NCBI RefSeq assembly: GCF_030731595.1 | Contig: NZ_JANQTS010000055.1 | Location: 1-48,257, forward strand | DNA length: 48,257 nucleotides | Direction of reading: 5' to 3' | From: Yoonia sp. | Lineage (GTDB): Bacteria > Pseudomonadota > Alphaproteobacteria > Rhodobacterales > Rhodobacteraceae | In this document: in pieces, positions 16,793-26,130 of the stretch | How positions within the stretch are numbered: position 1 is the stretch's first letter | Layout of the letters: the number at the start of each line of letters is the position of its first letter | Notes under the pieces: generated by a model | The model's database searches: none | What the model was told of the DNA's origin: nothing | The model's input: the letters and a program-made list of their open reading frames with translations, nothing else | Program-made: the position numbers and the translations under genes

Positions 16793-17371
16793 ATGAGCAC
16801 CGATCAAATCATGCAACTGACCTATCTTGTGCTGCTGGCGGCCGCCATCGGCGGCTCTGCCATTGTGGCCGGTCGCAGCAATATGGGCAAAATGGCGCAA
16901 CAGGCAGCAATCTGGGCGCTGATCTTTGTGGGCGTCATCGGGGCCTACGGGCTTTGGGAAGATATCAGCAGCGATGTGAACCCCCGCCAAGCCATGGTGG
17001 ACGAGCGCACCATCGCGGTGCCGCGCGGCAACGACGGGCATTATCATCTCACGCTCGACATCAACGACACGCCGGTCCAGTTCGTGGTCGATACAGGAGC
17101 CAGCCAAGTGGTCCTCTCGCAGCGGGATGCGGCCCGGATCGGGCTTGATCTGGCCAGCCTGCAATACTCGGGGGCGGCCAATACCGCCAACGGGGTGGTG
17201 CGCACGGCACCGGTGCTGCTGGATGAGGTCCGGCTTGGCGATATCACCGATAGCGGTGTGCCCGCAGTCGTGAACCAGGGCGCAATGGATGCGTCTTTGC
17301 TGGGCATGACCTATCTGGGCCTTTACGACAGGATTGAAATCGCGAATGGCCAGTTGGTGTTGCGCAGATGA
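16793..17371 (+). CDS. Retropepsin-like aspartic protease (TIGR02281 type)
   Basis: A 192-residue protein with two N-terminal membrane helices (about 8-25 and 38-55) followed by a single-domain clan AA protease region. The active-site motif is FVVDTGASQVVLS with D100-T101-G102. One such domain would act as a dimer. The topology suggests the protease faces the periplasm, anchored to the inner membrane. The stop overlaps the ATG of a 30-residue lipoprotein gene by ATGA, implying co-translation. Confidence 0.87.
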   Translation: MSTDQIMQLTYLVLLAAAIGGSAIVAGRSNMGKMAQQAAIWALIFVGVIGAYGLWEDISSDVNPRQAMVDERTIAVPRGNDGHYHLTLDINDTPVQFVVDTGASQVVLSQRDAARIGLDLASLQYSGAANTANGVVRTAPVLLDEVRLGDITDSGVPAVVNQGAMDASLLGMTYLGLYDRIEIANGQLVLRR

Positions 17372-17460
17372 TCCGGGTTATTGCACTCTTGTTGGTCCTG
17401 ACCGCCTGCACACCGACAGTGGAACTGCCTGAAGACTTCGATTCAAGCTTTGCGTTCTAG
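17368..17460 (+). CDS. Tiny lipoprotein, 30 residues
   Basis: ATG 17368 to TAG 17460 encodes 30 residues. MIRVIALLLVLTAC is a short signal sequence with lipobox LTAC, so the mature lipoprotein would be only 17 residues (CTPTVELPEDFDSSFAF), acidic and Phe-ended. Its start overlaps the protease stop (ATGA), a typical coupling signal. Size and lipobox recall entericidin-like peptides, but the sequence is not one I recognise. It ends before a hairpin shared with holC. Confidence 0.6.
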   Translation: MIRVIALLLVLTACTPTVELPEDFDSSFAF

Positions 17461-17478
17461 GACCATGGGGCGCAACAG

Positions 17479-17504
17479 GTCAGGAGGATCATGATCCACC
17501 TGAC
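17479..17504. terminator. Palindrome at the holC 3' end, possible bidirectional terminator
   Basis: An inverted repeat with arms GTCAGG-GGATC around GATCC-CCTGAC, 26 bp overall with one mismatched pair, covers the holC stop codon and lies between convergent genes. There is no strong T-run on either side. Confidence 0.5.
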
Positions 17505-17953
17505 TTCTCGGCTTTCTTGGTCCACCTGCCCGCCTCTTGCGCCCAATACTGGGCATGACACCCTGCATCGGTCAGCGCTTTCCACTGTCCACGCGCCAGA
17601 TCGAGCGCCACGCCGTCATGGCCGTCAAACAGGATGCAGGTCCGCTCCAATGCGGCCACCTCTTCCGCCGACACCTCTGCGCCACCGACACTCATGACAC
17701 AGCCAAACCCTGCACTCGGCACATCGCCCAGCAAGACCGGCTGGTCGGCATCATGCGGTCCCCCCGCCAGCCCGTGGGGTAAAAACCCGTCCTCCGGCCC
17801 CTGCCAAAGCACATCATCCAGCCGCTTGAGCAAATCCGCATCCTTCCCGCGCACCAGAACGCGCCAGCCCGCATCCCGCGCCTTGCCGATCAGCATCGGC
17901 AGTGTGGCCTCGAGCGGGCTGTCGGTCAGGTGATAGAAGAACGCGGCCCCCAT
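17489..17953 (-). CDS. holC: DNA polymerase III subunit chi
   Basis: HolC, 154 residues from ATG 17953. It links the clamp-loader to single-stranded DNA-binding protein through subunit psi. The N-terminus MGAAFFYHLTDSPLEATLPMLI and the block WRVLVRG followed by DDVLWQGPEDGFLPHG are the family pattern. The start lies one base after the pepA stop, and pepA-holC is a common pairing in proteobacteria. An upstream in-frame start at 17977 would overlap pepA and add residues that the family lacks. Confidence 0.93.
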   Translation of the reverse strand: MGAAFFYHLTDSPLEATLPMLIGKARDAGWRVLVRGKDADLLKRLDDVLWQGPEDGFLPHGLAGGPHDADQPVLLGDVPSAGFGCVMSVGGAEVSAEEVAALERTCILFDGHDGVALDLARGQWKALTDAGCHAQYWAQEAGRWTKKAEKSGGS

Positions 17954-17954
17954 T

Positions 17955-19427
17955 CTAGGTCTCGTATTTATCCGCAATCAACCGGTTGAGCGCCATCACG
18001 CCCCATCCGGTCGCCCCCGCAGGGGCCAGCGCTGTTTCTTTCTTCACACTTGCGGTGCCCGCGATATCAAGATGGCACCACGGCACGTCGTCCTTGACAA
18101 AGCGCTGCAAGAACTGCGCCGCGGTGATCGATCCCGCAAAGCGTCCGCCGACATTCTTCATATCGGCAATCCGCGACTTCAGCAGCTCGTCATAGGCCGG
18201 GCCCATTGGCATCCGCCATGCGCCTTCGCCTTCGGCGGCGGCCGCTTTGATGAAAGCAGTGCTGAGTTCATCGGAGTTTGAAAAGACACCTGCGTTTTCA
18301 TGGCCCAAAGCCACCAGAATCGCCCCCGTCAATGTGGCCAGATTGATCATGCCCACAGGCTTGAACCGCTCTTGGGCGTACCACAGCACATCGGCCAGCA
18401 CCAAACGCCCCTCGGCATCGGTGTTGATGATCTCGATCGTGTCGCCTTTCATGGATTTGACCACATCACCGGGGCGGGTTGCACTGCCAGAGGGCATGTT
18501 TTCCACAAGCCCCACCAGACCCACGACATTGGCCTTGGCCTTGCGCAGCGCCAGTGTGCGCATCACCCCGGCCACCACGCCTGCCCCGCCCATGTCCATC
18601 GTCATGTCTTCCATGCCGCCCGCTGGCTTGAGACTGATACCGCCGGTATCAAAGACCACGCCTTTGCCCACCAGCGCAAAGGGGGCTTCCTTGCCGCCGC
18701 CGTTCCATGACATGACAACCACTTTGGAGGGGCTGTCAGACCCTTGGCCCACACTCAGCAACGTCCGCATTCCGAGTTTGACAAGGTCGTCCTCTTCCAG
18801 AATCTCAACCTCCAGCCCCAGTTCCTGCATGGCCGCAAGACGGGCTGCAAAATCATCCGTCGTCAGCACATTCGCAGGCTCGTTCGTCAGATCGCGGGTG
18901 AAAAACACGCCTTCGGCAATCGCGGCCATTGGCGCAGCGGTTTTGGCCACCTCTTCGGGCTGTGCGACCATGAATGTCACGGCCCCTGCCGGTTTCGCCT
19001 CTTCGGTCTTGTGGGCATCGAAACTATAGCCACGCAGCGCCAGACCCAAGGCGATCTCGTCCGCGCGTGCGACACTGCCTGCGAGCACCAAAAGGTCTTT
19101 GCCGCCCTGCGCCTTGGCCAGTTGCGCGCCGGCCTTGCGGGCCTCCTGACTGCTGGGTCTGCGGCCCAGTTTGATGACGCAAACGGCCTCTGCCGCCATG
19201 CCAGCGGGATAGGCAAGCGTCGACAGATCGCCGGCGGCCATCTTTTCAAATGCGGCACTTTCCACGAAGCGCGCCAATGCCTTGCGCATCAGTGCGTTCA
19301 CCTTGCGGGCCCCTGCGCTCAGCTTTCCCTCCAGATCCACGAATACGACGACCTTGCCCGTGGCATCGGCCACGGCATCAAGATCGACATCTTTGAATTG
19401 AATTTCTGCTGGCATTGTCATTGGCAT
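17955..19427 (-). CDS. pepA: Leucyl aminopeptidase (cytosol aminopeptidase)
   Basis: PepA, 490 residues, an M17 metallopeptidase using two divalent metals to remove N-terminal amino acids. The metal-binding signature NTDAEGRL is at 335-342, and the conserved block KGVVFDTGGISLKP spans 255-268. In E. coli PepA also binds DNA. Here it is followed directly by holC and is divergent from lptF across a region of about 135 bp. Length and motifs are complete. Confidence 0.97.
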   Translation of the reverse strand: MPMTMPAEIQFKDVDLDAVADATGKVVVFVDLEGKLSAGARKVNALMRKALARFVESAAFEKMAAGDLSTLAYPAGMAAEAVCVIKLGRRPSSQEARKAGAQLAKAQGGKDLLVLAGSVARADEIALGLALRGYSFDAHKTEEAKPAGAVTFMVAQPEEVAKTAAPMAAIAEGVFFTRDLTNEPANVLTTDDFAARLAAMQELGLEVEILEEDDLVKLGMRTLLSVGQGSDSPSKVVVMSWNGGGKEAPFALVGKGVVFDTGGISLKPAGGMEDMTMDMGGAGVVAGVMRTLALRKAKANVVGLVGLVENMPSGSATRPGDVVKSMKGDTIEIINTDAEGRLVLADVLWYAQERFKPVGMINLATLTGAILVALGHENAGVFSNSDELSTAFIKAAAAEGEGAWRMPMGPAYDELLKSRIADMKNVGGRFAGSITAAQFLQRFVKDDVPWCHLDIAGTASVKKETALAPAGATGWGVMALNRLIADKYET

Positions 19428-19564
19428 TCCTCGGGACCGGATCTGATTGATGCGGCAATAGGTAGCCCGCAGCCCGCATAATGACCAGATAGCTGTTCAA
19501 TCCGCCGCAGGGATCGGCTAGTTTGACCCCAATCAGGCGAGCGGCCACGGCAAAGGACAAAACA

Positions 19565-20695
19565 TTGGCACGATTTGACAGATATTTCCTGTCGCAGTTG
19601 ATGGTGCTGTTTGGCTTCTTCAGCCTCGTGCTGGTTTTGGTCTATTGGATCAACCGTGCGGTCGTCCTGTTTGACCAATTGATTGCCGACGGGCAATCGG
19701 CGGTTGTTTTCCTTGAGTTCACGGCGCTGTCCCTGCCTTCTGTCATCAGGCTCGCTTTGCCATTGGCGGCTTTTGCGGCGGCTGTCTATGTGACCAACCG
19801 CATGTCAACCGAAGCAGAGCTGACGGTGGTGCAAGCCACCGGCTATTCGCCCTTCCGTCTTGCGCGGCCTGTGCTTTATTTCGGTATTGTCGTGGCGCTC
19901 TTGATGTCGTTGCTGATGCACATCCTCGTTCCGCTCAGCAGTGCTCGGCTGGCCGAACGGCAAAGCGAGATTGCACAGAATATCACATCGCGGCTGTTGA
20001 CCGAGGGGCAATTTCTCGAACCCATCAACGGTGTGATGTTCTATATCCGCGAGATCACGCCCGAGGGCGAATTGCGTGATATCTTTATCTCTGACACACG
20101 AGACACTGATGATCAGGTCACTTATACCGCCGCGCGGGCCTTTTTGGTCCGGGACGGTGACACAACGCAGCTGGTGCTGATTGACGGGCTGGTGCAGACA
20201 TTGCGCATCGCCGATCAGCGGCTCTTTACGACCTCATTTGATGATTTCGCCTATAACGTCGGCAATCTTATTGCGCCTCTGCAATCGCGCGGGCGCAGGG
20301 ATACGCATATTTCAACCTGGGAACTGCTCCATCCCACGCCAGAGCTTCAGGCGGAAACACGCCAGACTGCGGCAGATTTGCTCACAAGGGCCCATGACAG
20401 GTTCAGCCAGTCCATTCTTGGTGCGGTCGCAGCCCTATTGGGGTTTGCGGCACTGATGGTCGGCGGCTACAGCCGCTTTGGTGTCTGGAGGCAGATCATC
20501 GGTGCCATCATCTTGATTATCATCGTGAAGGCTGTTGAAACCACCGGTCTGCGACTTGCGCGCAGCGACCCGCACCTTTGGTTCGCGGCCTATCTGCAAA
20601 GCGTGGTCGGCCTTTTGATGATCTGGTTCCTGCTTTTCTGGGCAAGCCGCCCTTACCTGTTCAAACGCCGGATCAAGGAAACAGCCGCCCCATGA
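19565..20695 (+). CDS. lptF: LPS export ABC transporter permease LptF
   Basis: LptF, 376 residues, with LptG the inner-membrane part of the LptB2FG machine that extracts lipopolysaccharide. Three N-terminal and three C-terminal helices enclose a periplasmic beta-jellyroll region (residues about 130-265). I prefer the TTG start at 19565 (translated as ARFDRYFLSQL...) because AAAGGA lies 7 bp upstream and the family begins there; an in-frame ATG at 19523 would add 14 residues without a clear binding site. Its stop overlaps the lptG start (ATGA). Divergent from pepA. Confidence 0.94.
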   Translation: MARFDRYFLSQLMVLFGFFSLVLVLVYWINRAVVLFDQLIADGQSAVVFLEFTALSLPSVIRLALPLAAFAAAVYVTNRMSTEAELTVVQATGYSPFRLARPVLYFGIVVALLMSLLMHILVPLSSARLAERQSEIAQNITSRLLTEGQFLEPINGVMFYIREITPEGELRDIFISDTRDTDDQVTYTAARAFLVRDGDTTQLVLIDGLVQTLRIADQRLFTTSFDDFAYNVGNLIAPLQSRGRRDTHISTWELLHPTPELQAETRQTAADLLTRAHDRFSQSILGAVAALLGFAALMVGGYSRFGVWRQIIGAIILIIIVKAVETTGLRLARSDPHLWFAAYLQSVVGLLMIWFLLFWASRPYLFKRRIKETAAP

Positions 20696-21786
20696 TCCTG
20701 CATCGCTACTTTGCCCGGCGCTTTTTGACGACATTCCTTGGTGTCGCCGGCGTCTTCTTTTTGATCATGCTTTTCATTGATCTGGTCGATCAGGTGCGCC
20801 GCTATGCGTCAGCGGATGCCAGTCTTGCCGATTTGCTTGTGCTGAGCCTTTTGAACATCCCGCAAGGCATTTACGCCATCCTGCCCTTGATCATGATCCT
20901 TGCATCCATCGCACTTTTTCTCAGTCTGGCACGATCGTCCGAACTGGTGGTCACCCGTGCCGCAGGCCGATCGGCGTTGCGGGCCTTACTGGCACCATTG
21001 GCTGTTGCGCTGATGATCGGCGTTCTGGCGGTGGCCATCCTTAACCCGATCGTTGCAGGCACCTCGAAGGAATACGAAGCACGCGGTGACGCGCTGCGCG
21101 GGAATGCCTCGGTCTTGTCTATCGGCTCATCGGGGCTCTGGTTGCGCCAAGGCTCTGACGAAGGCCAAACCGTGATCCGGGCGCAAAGCGCCAATCTTGA
21201 TGGCACACGGCTGACCGATGTGACATTCCTGACCTTCGGCCCTGCGGGTGGCCCGAATTTGCGGATCAGCGCAGCATCGGCAGAGCTGATCACTGGCGCA
21301 TGGCTGCTGCGCGATACAAAATCATGGGTGCTCGACGACGAGACAACGCCGGAAGCAAGCGCGACAAGCCGGCCCGAGTTGAACATTCCCTCAACCCTGA
21401 CCCCCGACCAGATCAGAGACAGCTTTGGCACACCATCCTCGATCCCGATCTGGGAGTTGCCAGCCTTCATCGAACGCCTGCGCACTGCCGGTTTCTCGGC
21501 ACAGCGCCATTTGGTATGGTTCCATACCGAACTTGCCATGCCTGTCTTTCTGGTTGCGATGGTCTTGATCGGAGCCGCCTTTACATTGCGGCATCAACGG
21601 GGGGGGCGCACGGGGTTGATGGTGATGTTGGCCATCATTCTTGCCTTTGTGGTCTATTTCATCCGGAATTTCGCGCAAGTGCTGGGTGAGAACGGGCAGT
21701 TGCCTGCCCTTTTGGCTGCTTGGGCGCCGCCTTTGGCCGCCATCGGCTTGTCGCTTGGCATCTTGCTGCACAACGAGGACGGCTGA
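20692..21786 (+). CDS. lptG: LPS export ABC transporter permease LptG
   Basis: LptG, 364 residues, partner of LptF in LptB2FG. It begins MILHRYFARRFLTTFLGVAG and has six helices with a central periplasmic domain. I placed the start at the ATG that overlaps the lptF stop; the frame stays open upstream but inside lptF. Its stop shares a base with the lptD ATG (TGATG). The ATPase gene lptB is not in the window. Confidence 0.95.
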   Translation: MILHRYFARRFLTTFLGVAGVFFLIMLFIDLVDQVRRYASADASLADLLVLSLLNIPQGIYAILPLIMILASIALFLSLARSSELVVTRAAGRSALRALLAPLAVALMIGVLAVAILNPIVAGTSKEYEARGDALRGNASVLSIGSSGLWLRQGSDEGQTVIRAQSANLDGTRLTDVTFLTFGPAGGPNLRISAASAELITGAWLLRDTKSWVLDDETTPEASATSRPELNIPSTLTPDQIRDSFGTPSSIPIWELPAFIERLRTAGFSAQRHLVWFHTELAMPVFLVAMVLIGAAFTLRHQRGGRTGLMVMLAIILAFVVYFIRNFAQVLGENGQLPALLAAWAPPLAAIGLSLGILLHNEDG

Positions 21787-23885
21787 TGCGCCGACTGTTG
21801 CTTTTGCTCATGCTGTGGTTTCCCGGATCGGCTGGCGCCCAGGGGGCGGCGACTTTGGTCGCGGACACCGTGCAGCTGAACGGGGAGGACCAGTTGATCG
21901 CAAGTGGCAACGTCGAGGTTTTCTTTGAGGGAAACCAGCTGACGGCTTCGCAAATCATCTATGATCAAACCAGCGACACATTCGAGGTCACGGGCCCCAT
22001 CTTTATCAAGGCTGCTGATGGGACGATCCTGACCGCGACAACAGCAACGCTCGACCCGCAGCTGGAAAACGGCATCTTGCAAGGTGCGCGGATCGTGCTG
22101 GACCAGCAACTTCAACTGGCGGCAAACCAGATCGACCGGCGTGCGGGCCGGTATTCGCAGCTTTACAAATCCTCTGCCACCTCTTGTCGCGTGTGCGGGA
22201 CCGGGCCACCCTTGTGGGAAATCCGTGCCGAGCGTGTCGTACATGATCTGCAAGAAAAGCAGCTTTATTTCCGCAACGCGACATTCCATGTGCGCGGCGT
22301 GCCTTTGTTCTGGCTGCCAGCCATGCGCCTGCCCGACCCTACCCTGGACCGGGCGACAGGATTTCTGGTCCCGATGCAGCGGAACACCACCCAGTTGGGA
22401 TTTGGGATCAAGCTGCCGTATTTCATCACACTTGGGGATTCCCGCGACCTGACCGTGACGCCCTATGTTTCGCCCGAAACAAGGACGTTGGAACTGACCT
22501 ACCGCCAAGCATTCCTGCGCGGCTATATCGAAGCGAATGCCGCGATCAGCGACGACACACTACAGGAAGAGAACAGGTCTTACATTTTTGCCAGAGGCAA
22601 CTTTGATCTGAATAGAGACTATAAGCTTGCCTTTGACATCGAGGCGGTCAGCGATCCCGCTTATCTGGCAGACTACGGTTATGCAGACAAAGACCGGCTG
22701 GACAGCGCTATTTCCCTGCTGCGCGTGGCCGACGCATCCCTTTTTCAAACGCGGTTCATCTACTACCAAACCTTGCGCGATGGTGAATCCAATGCGTCCC
22801 TGCCGCCAATCATCGCCGACATCAACTATGAAGAGCGCTTTGCGCCCACTTTCGGCGGGACCCTGAAATACAGGGCCAGTGCTGATCTGGCCCATCGCTA
22901 CAGCAATACCGATGGTGCCGCCGGGCGGGATCTGGCGCGGGGCGGCGTTGCCGGGGCGTGGCAAAACAGCTGGGTGCTGCCGCAGGGTTTTGTGGCCGAT
23001 GCCGAGATCGGTGTGCGCACGGATTTCTATGTTGTCCAAGATGACAGCGCTTTTGCGCAAAACGACCTGAGATTGGTGCCAAGCGCCGGTGTCACGCTGC
23101 GGTGGCCGATGGCGCGCCAAGGCGCAGAAGGCACAACGCACCTGCTCGAGCCGACAGTCAGCCTCGGTTGGGCCGAGCTTTACGGCGGCACCCCTCCCAA
23201 TGAGGACAGCACACGCACGGAACTGGACCGCGCGAACCTCTACGCGATTTCGCGCTATGCTGGCGATGATGCCGTTGAAACCGGCGCGCAGGTCGCCGCC
23301 GGACTGACATGGACGCGGTATGGCGCTGCGGGGGTCACCTCGAGCCTGAGTTTTGGCCGGATCATGCGCGCTGACGCCGCCACAGGCTTTACACCGTCCT
23401 CTGGACTGGATGGGCAGCAATCCGATTGGCTTGTTGCCGGGCAACTGATTGCGCCAGGCGGGTTCTTGATAGATGCACGCAGCCTGTGGGACGAAACTGA
23501 TGGTCTGCGTGTCGCGGACAGCCGTATCAACTGGCAAAATGACACGCTGACTTTGCGTGCGAACTTTTTGTGGCTGGGCCCAGATGCGCAAGAAGATCGG
23601 ACCGGCACTAAATCGGAATGGACGCTGAGTGCAGAATCCAAGCTCAGTGAAACGTGGTCGCTGGATGTAGATGCGCGCTATGACTTGGTCACCGACAGAC
23701 CCGTGCGCGCGGGCATCGGTTTGCGATGGCGAAACGAATGCGTGACCGTCGACGTTTCGGCCTCGCGCCGCTTTACGTCTTCGTCTACGGTTGAATCGTC
23801 CACCACATTTGGGCTAAGCGGCACTATCGGCGGCTTCTCGACGGGACGTGCCGCAGGCGGGATCGCAACAGGTTGTGGCAATTGA
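21786..23885 (+). CDS. lptD: LPS-assembly outer membrane protein LptD
   Basis: LptD, 699 residues, the beta-barrel that inserts lipopolysaccharide into the outer membrane. A signal peptide (MRRLLLLLMLWFPGSAGAQ) is followed by the OstA-type jellyroll (about 25-140), where VADTVQLNGEDQLIASGNVEV is typical, then the barrel. The CRVC pair near residue 138 is available for disulfide formation. The start is the ATG overlapping the lptG TGA. lptF-lptG-lptD-surA places transport and folding factors in one operon. Confidence 0.96.
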   Translation: MRRLLLLLMLWFPGSAGAQGAATLVADTVQLNGEDQLIASGNVEVFFEGNQLTASQIIYDQTSDTFEVTGPIFIKAADGTILTATTATLDPQLENGILQGARIVLDQQLQLAANQIDRRAGRYSQLYKSSATSCRVCGTGPPLWEIRAERVVHDLQEKQLYFRNATFHVRGVPLFWLPAMRLPDPTLDRATGFLVPMQRNTTQLGFGIKLPYFITLGDSRDLTVTPYVSPETRTLELTYRQAFLRGYIEANAAISDDTLQEENRSYIFARGNFDLNRDYKLAFDIEAVSDPAYLADYGYADKDRLDSAISLLRVADASLFQTRFIYYQTLRDGESNASLPPIIADINYEERFAPTFGGTLKYRASADLAHRYSNTDGAAGRDLARGGVAGAWQNSWVLPQGFVADAEIGVRTDFYVVQDDSAFAQNDLRLVPSAGVTLRWPMARQGAEGTTHLLEPTVSLGWAELYGGTPPNEDSTRTELDRANLYAISRYAGDDAVETGAQVAAGLTWTRYGAAGVTSSLSFGRIMRADAATGFTPSSGLDGQQSDWLVAGQLIAPGGFLIDARSLWDETDGLRVADSRINWQNDTLTLRANFLWLGPDAQEDRTGTKSEWTLSAESKLSETWSLDVDARYDLVTDRPVRAGIGLRWRNECVTVDVSASRRFTSSSTVESSTTFGLSGTIGGFSTGRAAGGIATGCGN

Positions 23886-23890
23886 AACGA

Positions 23891-25126
23891 ATGATGGGTC
23901 TTGGGATGCATAGAGGTTGGATCGCTGTTGCCTTGATCGCAATAGCCGCAGTGATGTCTGGCGGGCAGATGGTTGTGGCGCAGGGGCAGCTTGCACCGGC
24001 CATTACGGTCAATGATCGCGTCATCACACAATACGAACTGAACCAGCGTGAGCGCCTTCTTGAAGTGTTCCGCACCCCCGGAGACCTGAGGGAAGTGGCC
24101 CGGAACGGGCTGATCGAGGATCGTCTGAAGCAGCAAGAGATGGCGCGCTTCAACCTGCGACTGTCAGACGAGGCCCTGCAGCAAGAACTCGAAGCATTTG
24201 CCGGCCGTGCCGATCTGACCCTGCCGCAGTTTACCCAGATGCTGTCGCAGGAAGGGGTGGACATCAGTACGCTGCAAGACTTTGTCAGTATCGGCGTGCA
24301 ATGGCGTGACTTTGTCCGTGGACGCTTTGGGCGCTCGGTGAACATCAGCGATGCGGATGTCGAACGGGCACAGGCGCGCCAAGGTGCGGGTACGACGCAG
24401 TTGGAAGTGCTCTTGACCGAAATCATCATCGCAGCCCCGCCAGAACGCGCCGCAGCAGCGCAGCAAGCCGCGGACCAGATCGCGCAGATGCGGTCCTTTG
24501 CCGCTTTCGAGGATGCCGCACGTCAGGTCTCTGCCCTGCCGTCGCGTGAAAATGGCGGGCGACTGGACTGGTTGCCGATTGACAACTACCCGCCGCAATT
24601 GCGCGGACTGATCCTGTCGCTTGAACCCGGCGAAGTCACAGCCCCCATCAATATTCCCAATGGGATTGCCCTGTTCCAACTGCGCGGACAGCGCGAAGCC
24701 GCGCGCCCCGTACAACCGCCCGTCAGCATTGACTATGCGATCTATGCGATTCCCGGTGGCCGCAGTGACGCCGGTTTGCGCCAAGCGGCGCAAGTGCGTG
24801 ATCAGGTCGATACCTGTGATGACCTTTACGGCGTTGCCCGCAATCAGCCCGCAGAGGTGCTGGAGCGCGTCACAAGGGACCCTTCGGACATCTCCAGCGA
24901 CGTCGCCATCGAACTCGCGCGTCTTGATCCGGGCGAGGTGTCAACGAACCTGACCCGCGATAACGGGGAAACGCTGGTGTTCTTGATGCTGTGCGCACGC
25001 AATAACGCCGGTGCGGGCAGCGCGGATCCGGAAACGATCCGTGGTCAACTGCGCAGCCAGCGGCTCACTGCTTTGTCGGATGCTTTGCTGGAAGACCTGC
25101 GCGCCTCGGCCATCATTCGTCCGTGA
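23891..25126 (+). CDS. surA: Periplasmic chaperone/peptidyl-prolyl isomerase SurA
   Basis: SurA, about 411 residues, which escorts outer-membrane proteins such as LptD through the periplasm. After a signal peptide ending near VVAQG come the helical chaperone domain (APAITVNDRVITQYELNQRERL) and one parvulin-like domain (GGRLDWLPIDNYPPQL ... LEPGEVTAPINIPNGIALFQL), fewer than the two in E. coli. The start is uncertain: ATG 23891 or 23894 gives a signal peptide; in-frame TTG codons at 23882 (overlapping the lptD stop) and 23873 are alternatives. The TGA stop overlaps the GTG start of pdxA. Confidence 0.9.
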   Translation: MMGLGMHRGWIAVALIAIAAVMSGGQMVVAQGQLAPAITVNDRVITQYELNQRERLLEVFRTPGDLREVARNGLIEDRLKQQEMARFNLRLSDEALQQELEAFAGRADLTLPQFTQMLSQEGVDISTLQDFVSIGVQWRDFVRGRFGRSVNISDADVERAQARQGAGTTQLEVLLTEIIIAAPPERAAAAQQAADQIAQMRSFAAFEDAARQVSALPSRENGGRLDWLPIDNYPPQLRGLILSLEPGEVTAPINIPNGIALFQLRGQREAARPVQPPVSIDYAIYAIPGGRSDAGLRQAAQVRDQVDTCDDLYGVARNQPAEVLERVTRDPSDISSDVAIELARLDPGEVSTNLTRDNGETLVFLMLCARNNAGAGSADPETIRGQLRSQRLTALSDALLEDLRASAIIRP

Positions 25127-26085
25127 CCAAACCGGTTGTCATCAGTTGTGGCGAACCTGCAGGCATCGGACCCGAGATTACTGTCGCCGCCTGGGCCGCG
25201 CTGAAAGGTGAAATTCCGCTTTTGTGGCTGGGCGACCCTCGGCACTTGCCCGCAGGCACAGCCTATCATGCAGCCACCGATCCGCAGGATATCCACCCCG
25301 GCAAACTGACGGTCTTGGCGCGCGACTTCGGCAGTCTGGCGGTTGCAGGCAAACCGAACCCCGCCCATGCCCAAGGGGTGATCGACGCGATTGCGGATGG
25401 TGTGGCGCTGGTCCAATCCGGTGCGGCGCGGGCGCTCTGTACCGCCCCCATCCACAAAGCGGCGCTGATTGACGGGGCTGCCTTTTCCTATCCCGGCCAT
25501 ACGGAATATCTTGCCGCTCTTGCGGGCACGGATCGGGTTGTCATGATGCTGGCTTGCGCGGCACTGCGGGTCGTGCCCACCACGATCCATATCCCGCTGG
25601 CCCGCGTGCCAGAGGCGCTGACCGCAAGTCTTCTGACCGACACGCTTTTGATCACCCATGCTGCCTTGCGCCGTGATTTCGGCATCGCCAAACCACGGAT
25701 TGCGGTGGCCGGTCTGAACCCGCATGCGGGCGAAGGGGGCAAGATGGGCCAAGAAGAGATCGAGATGATCACGCCGGTCCTTGATGCCCTGCGCGCGCAG
25801 GGCATGGATATTTCCGGCCCTCTGTCCGCGGATACGATGTTCCATGCAGGGGCGCGCAAACACTATGACGTCGCGGTCTGCATGTACCATGACCAAGCCC
25901 TGATCCCGATCAAGACGCTGGATTTTTCCGGCGGCGTGAATGTGACATTGGGGCTGCCCTTTATCCGCACGTCCCCCGACCACGGCACCGCCTTTGATAT
26001 CGCAGGCCAGGGGATCGCCGATGCGACATCAATGATTGCCGCAATCCGTATGGCCGCGCAAATGGCTGATGCACGGGAGGGCTGA
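25123..26085 (+). CDS. pdxA: 4-hydroxythreonine-4-phosphate dehydrogenase PdxA
   Basis: PdxA, 320 residues, which oxidises 4-phosphohydroxythreonine in the DXP-independent branch of pyridoxal phosphate synthesis. MTKPVVISCGEPAGIGPE is the family N-terminus, NPHAGEGG near 204-211 and MYHDQALIPIKTLDF near 256-270 hold conserved metal and substrate residues. It starts with GTG overlapping the surA stop. The surA-pdxA-rsmA order is the same as in E. coli. Confidence 0.97.
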   Translation: MTKPVVISCGEPAGIGPEITVAAWAALKGEIPLLWLGDPRHLPAGTAYHAATDPQDIHPGKLTVLARDFGSLAVAGKPNPAHAQGVIDAIADGVALVQSGAARALCTAPIHKAALIDGAAFSYPGHTEYLAALAGTDRVVMMLACAALRVVPTTIHIPLARVPEALTASLLTDTLLITHAALRRDFGIAKPRIAVAGLNPHAGEGGKMGQEEIEMITPVLDALRAQGMDISGPLSADTMFHAGARKHYDVAVCMYHDQALIPIKTLDFSGGVNVTLGLPFIRTSPDHGTAFDIAGQGIADATSMIAAIRMAAQMADAREG

Positions 26086-26092
26086 GAGTATG

Positions 26093-26130
26093 GGAGCCTC
26101 CGGCGGGGATATTTATGCTCGGAAGAAACG
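26093..26130 (+). repeat. Dispersed GC-stem/AT-tail intergenic repeat, copy 4
   Basis: Plus strand: GAGCCTCCGGCGGGGATATT followed by TATGCTCGGAAGAAACG, directly abutting the rsmA ATG. It is the reverse-complement relative of copy 3 (AAATATCCCCGCCGGAGGC). Placed this way, its AAGAA end would serve as part of the rsmA leader. Confidence 0.7.

Noticed and set aside
22560..23591. 343-residue frame antisense to lptD
   Set aside because: No family resemblance, no ribosome binding site, and it lies entirely within lptD.
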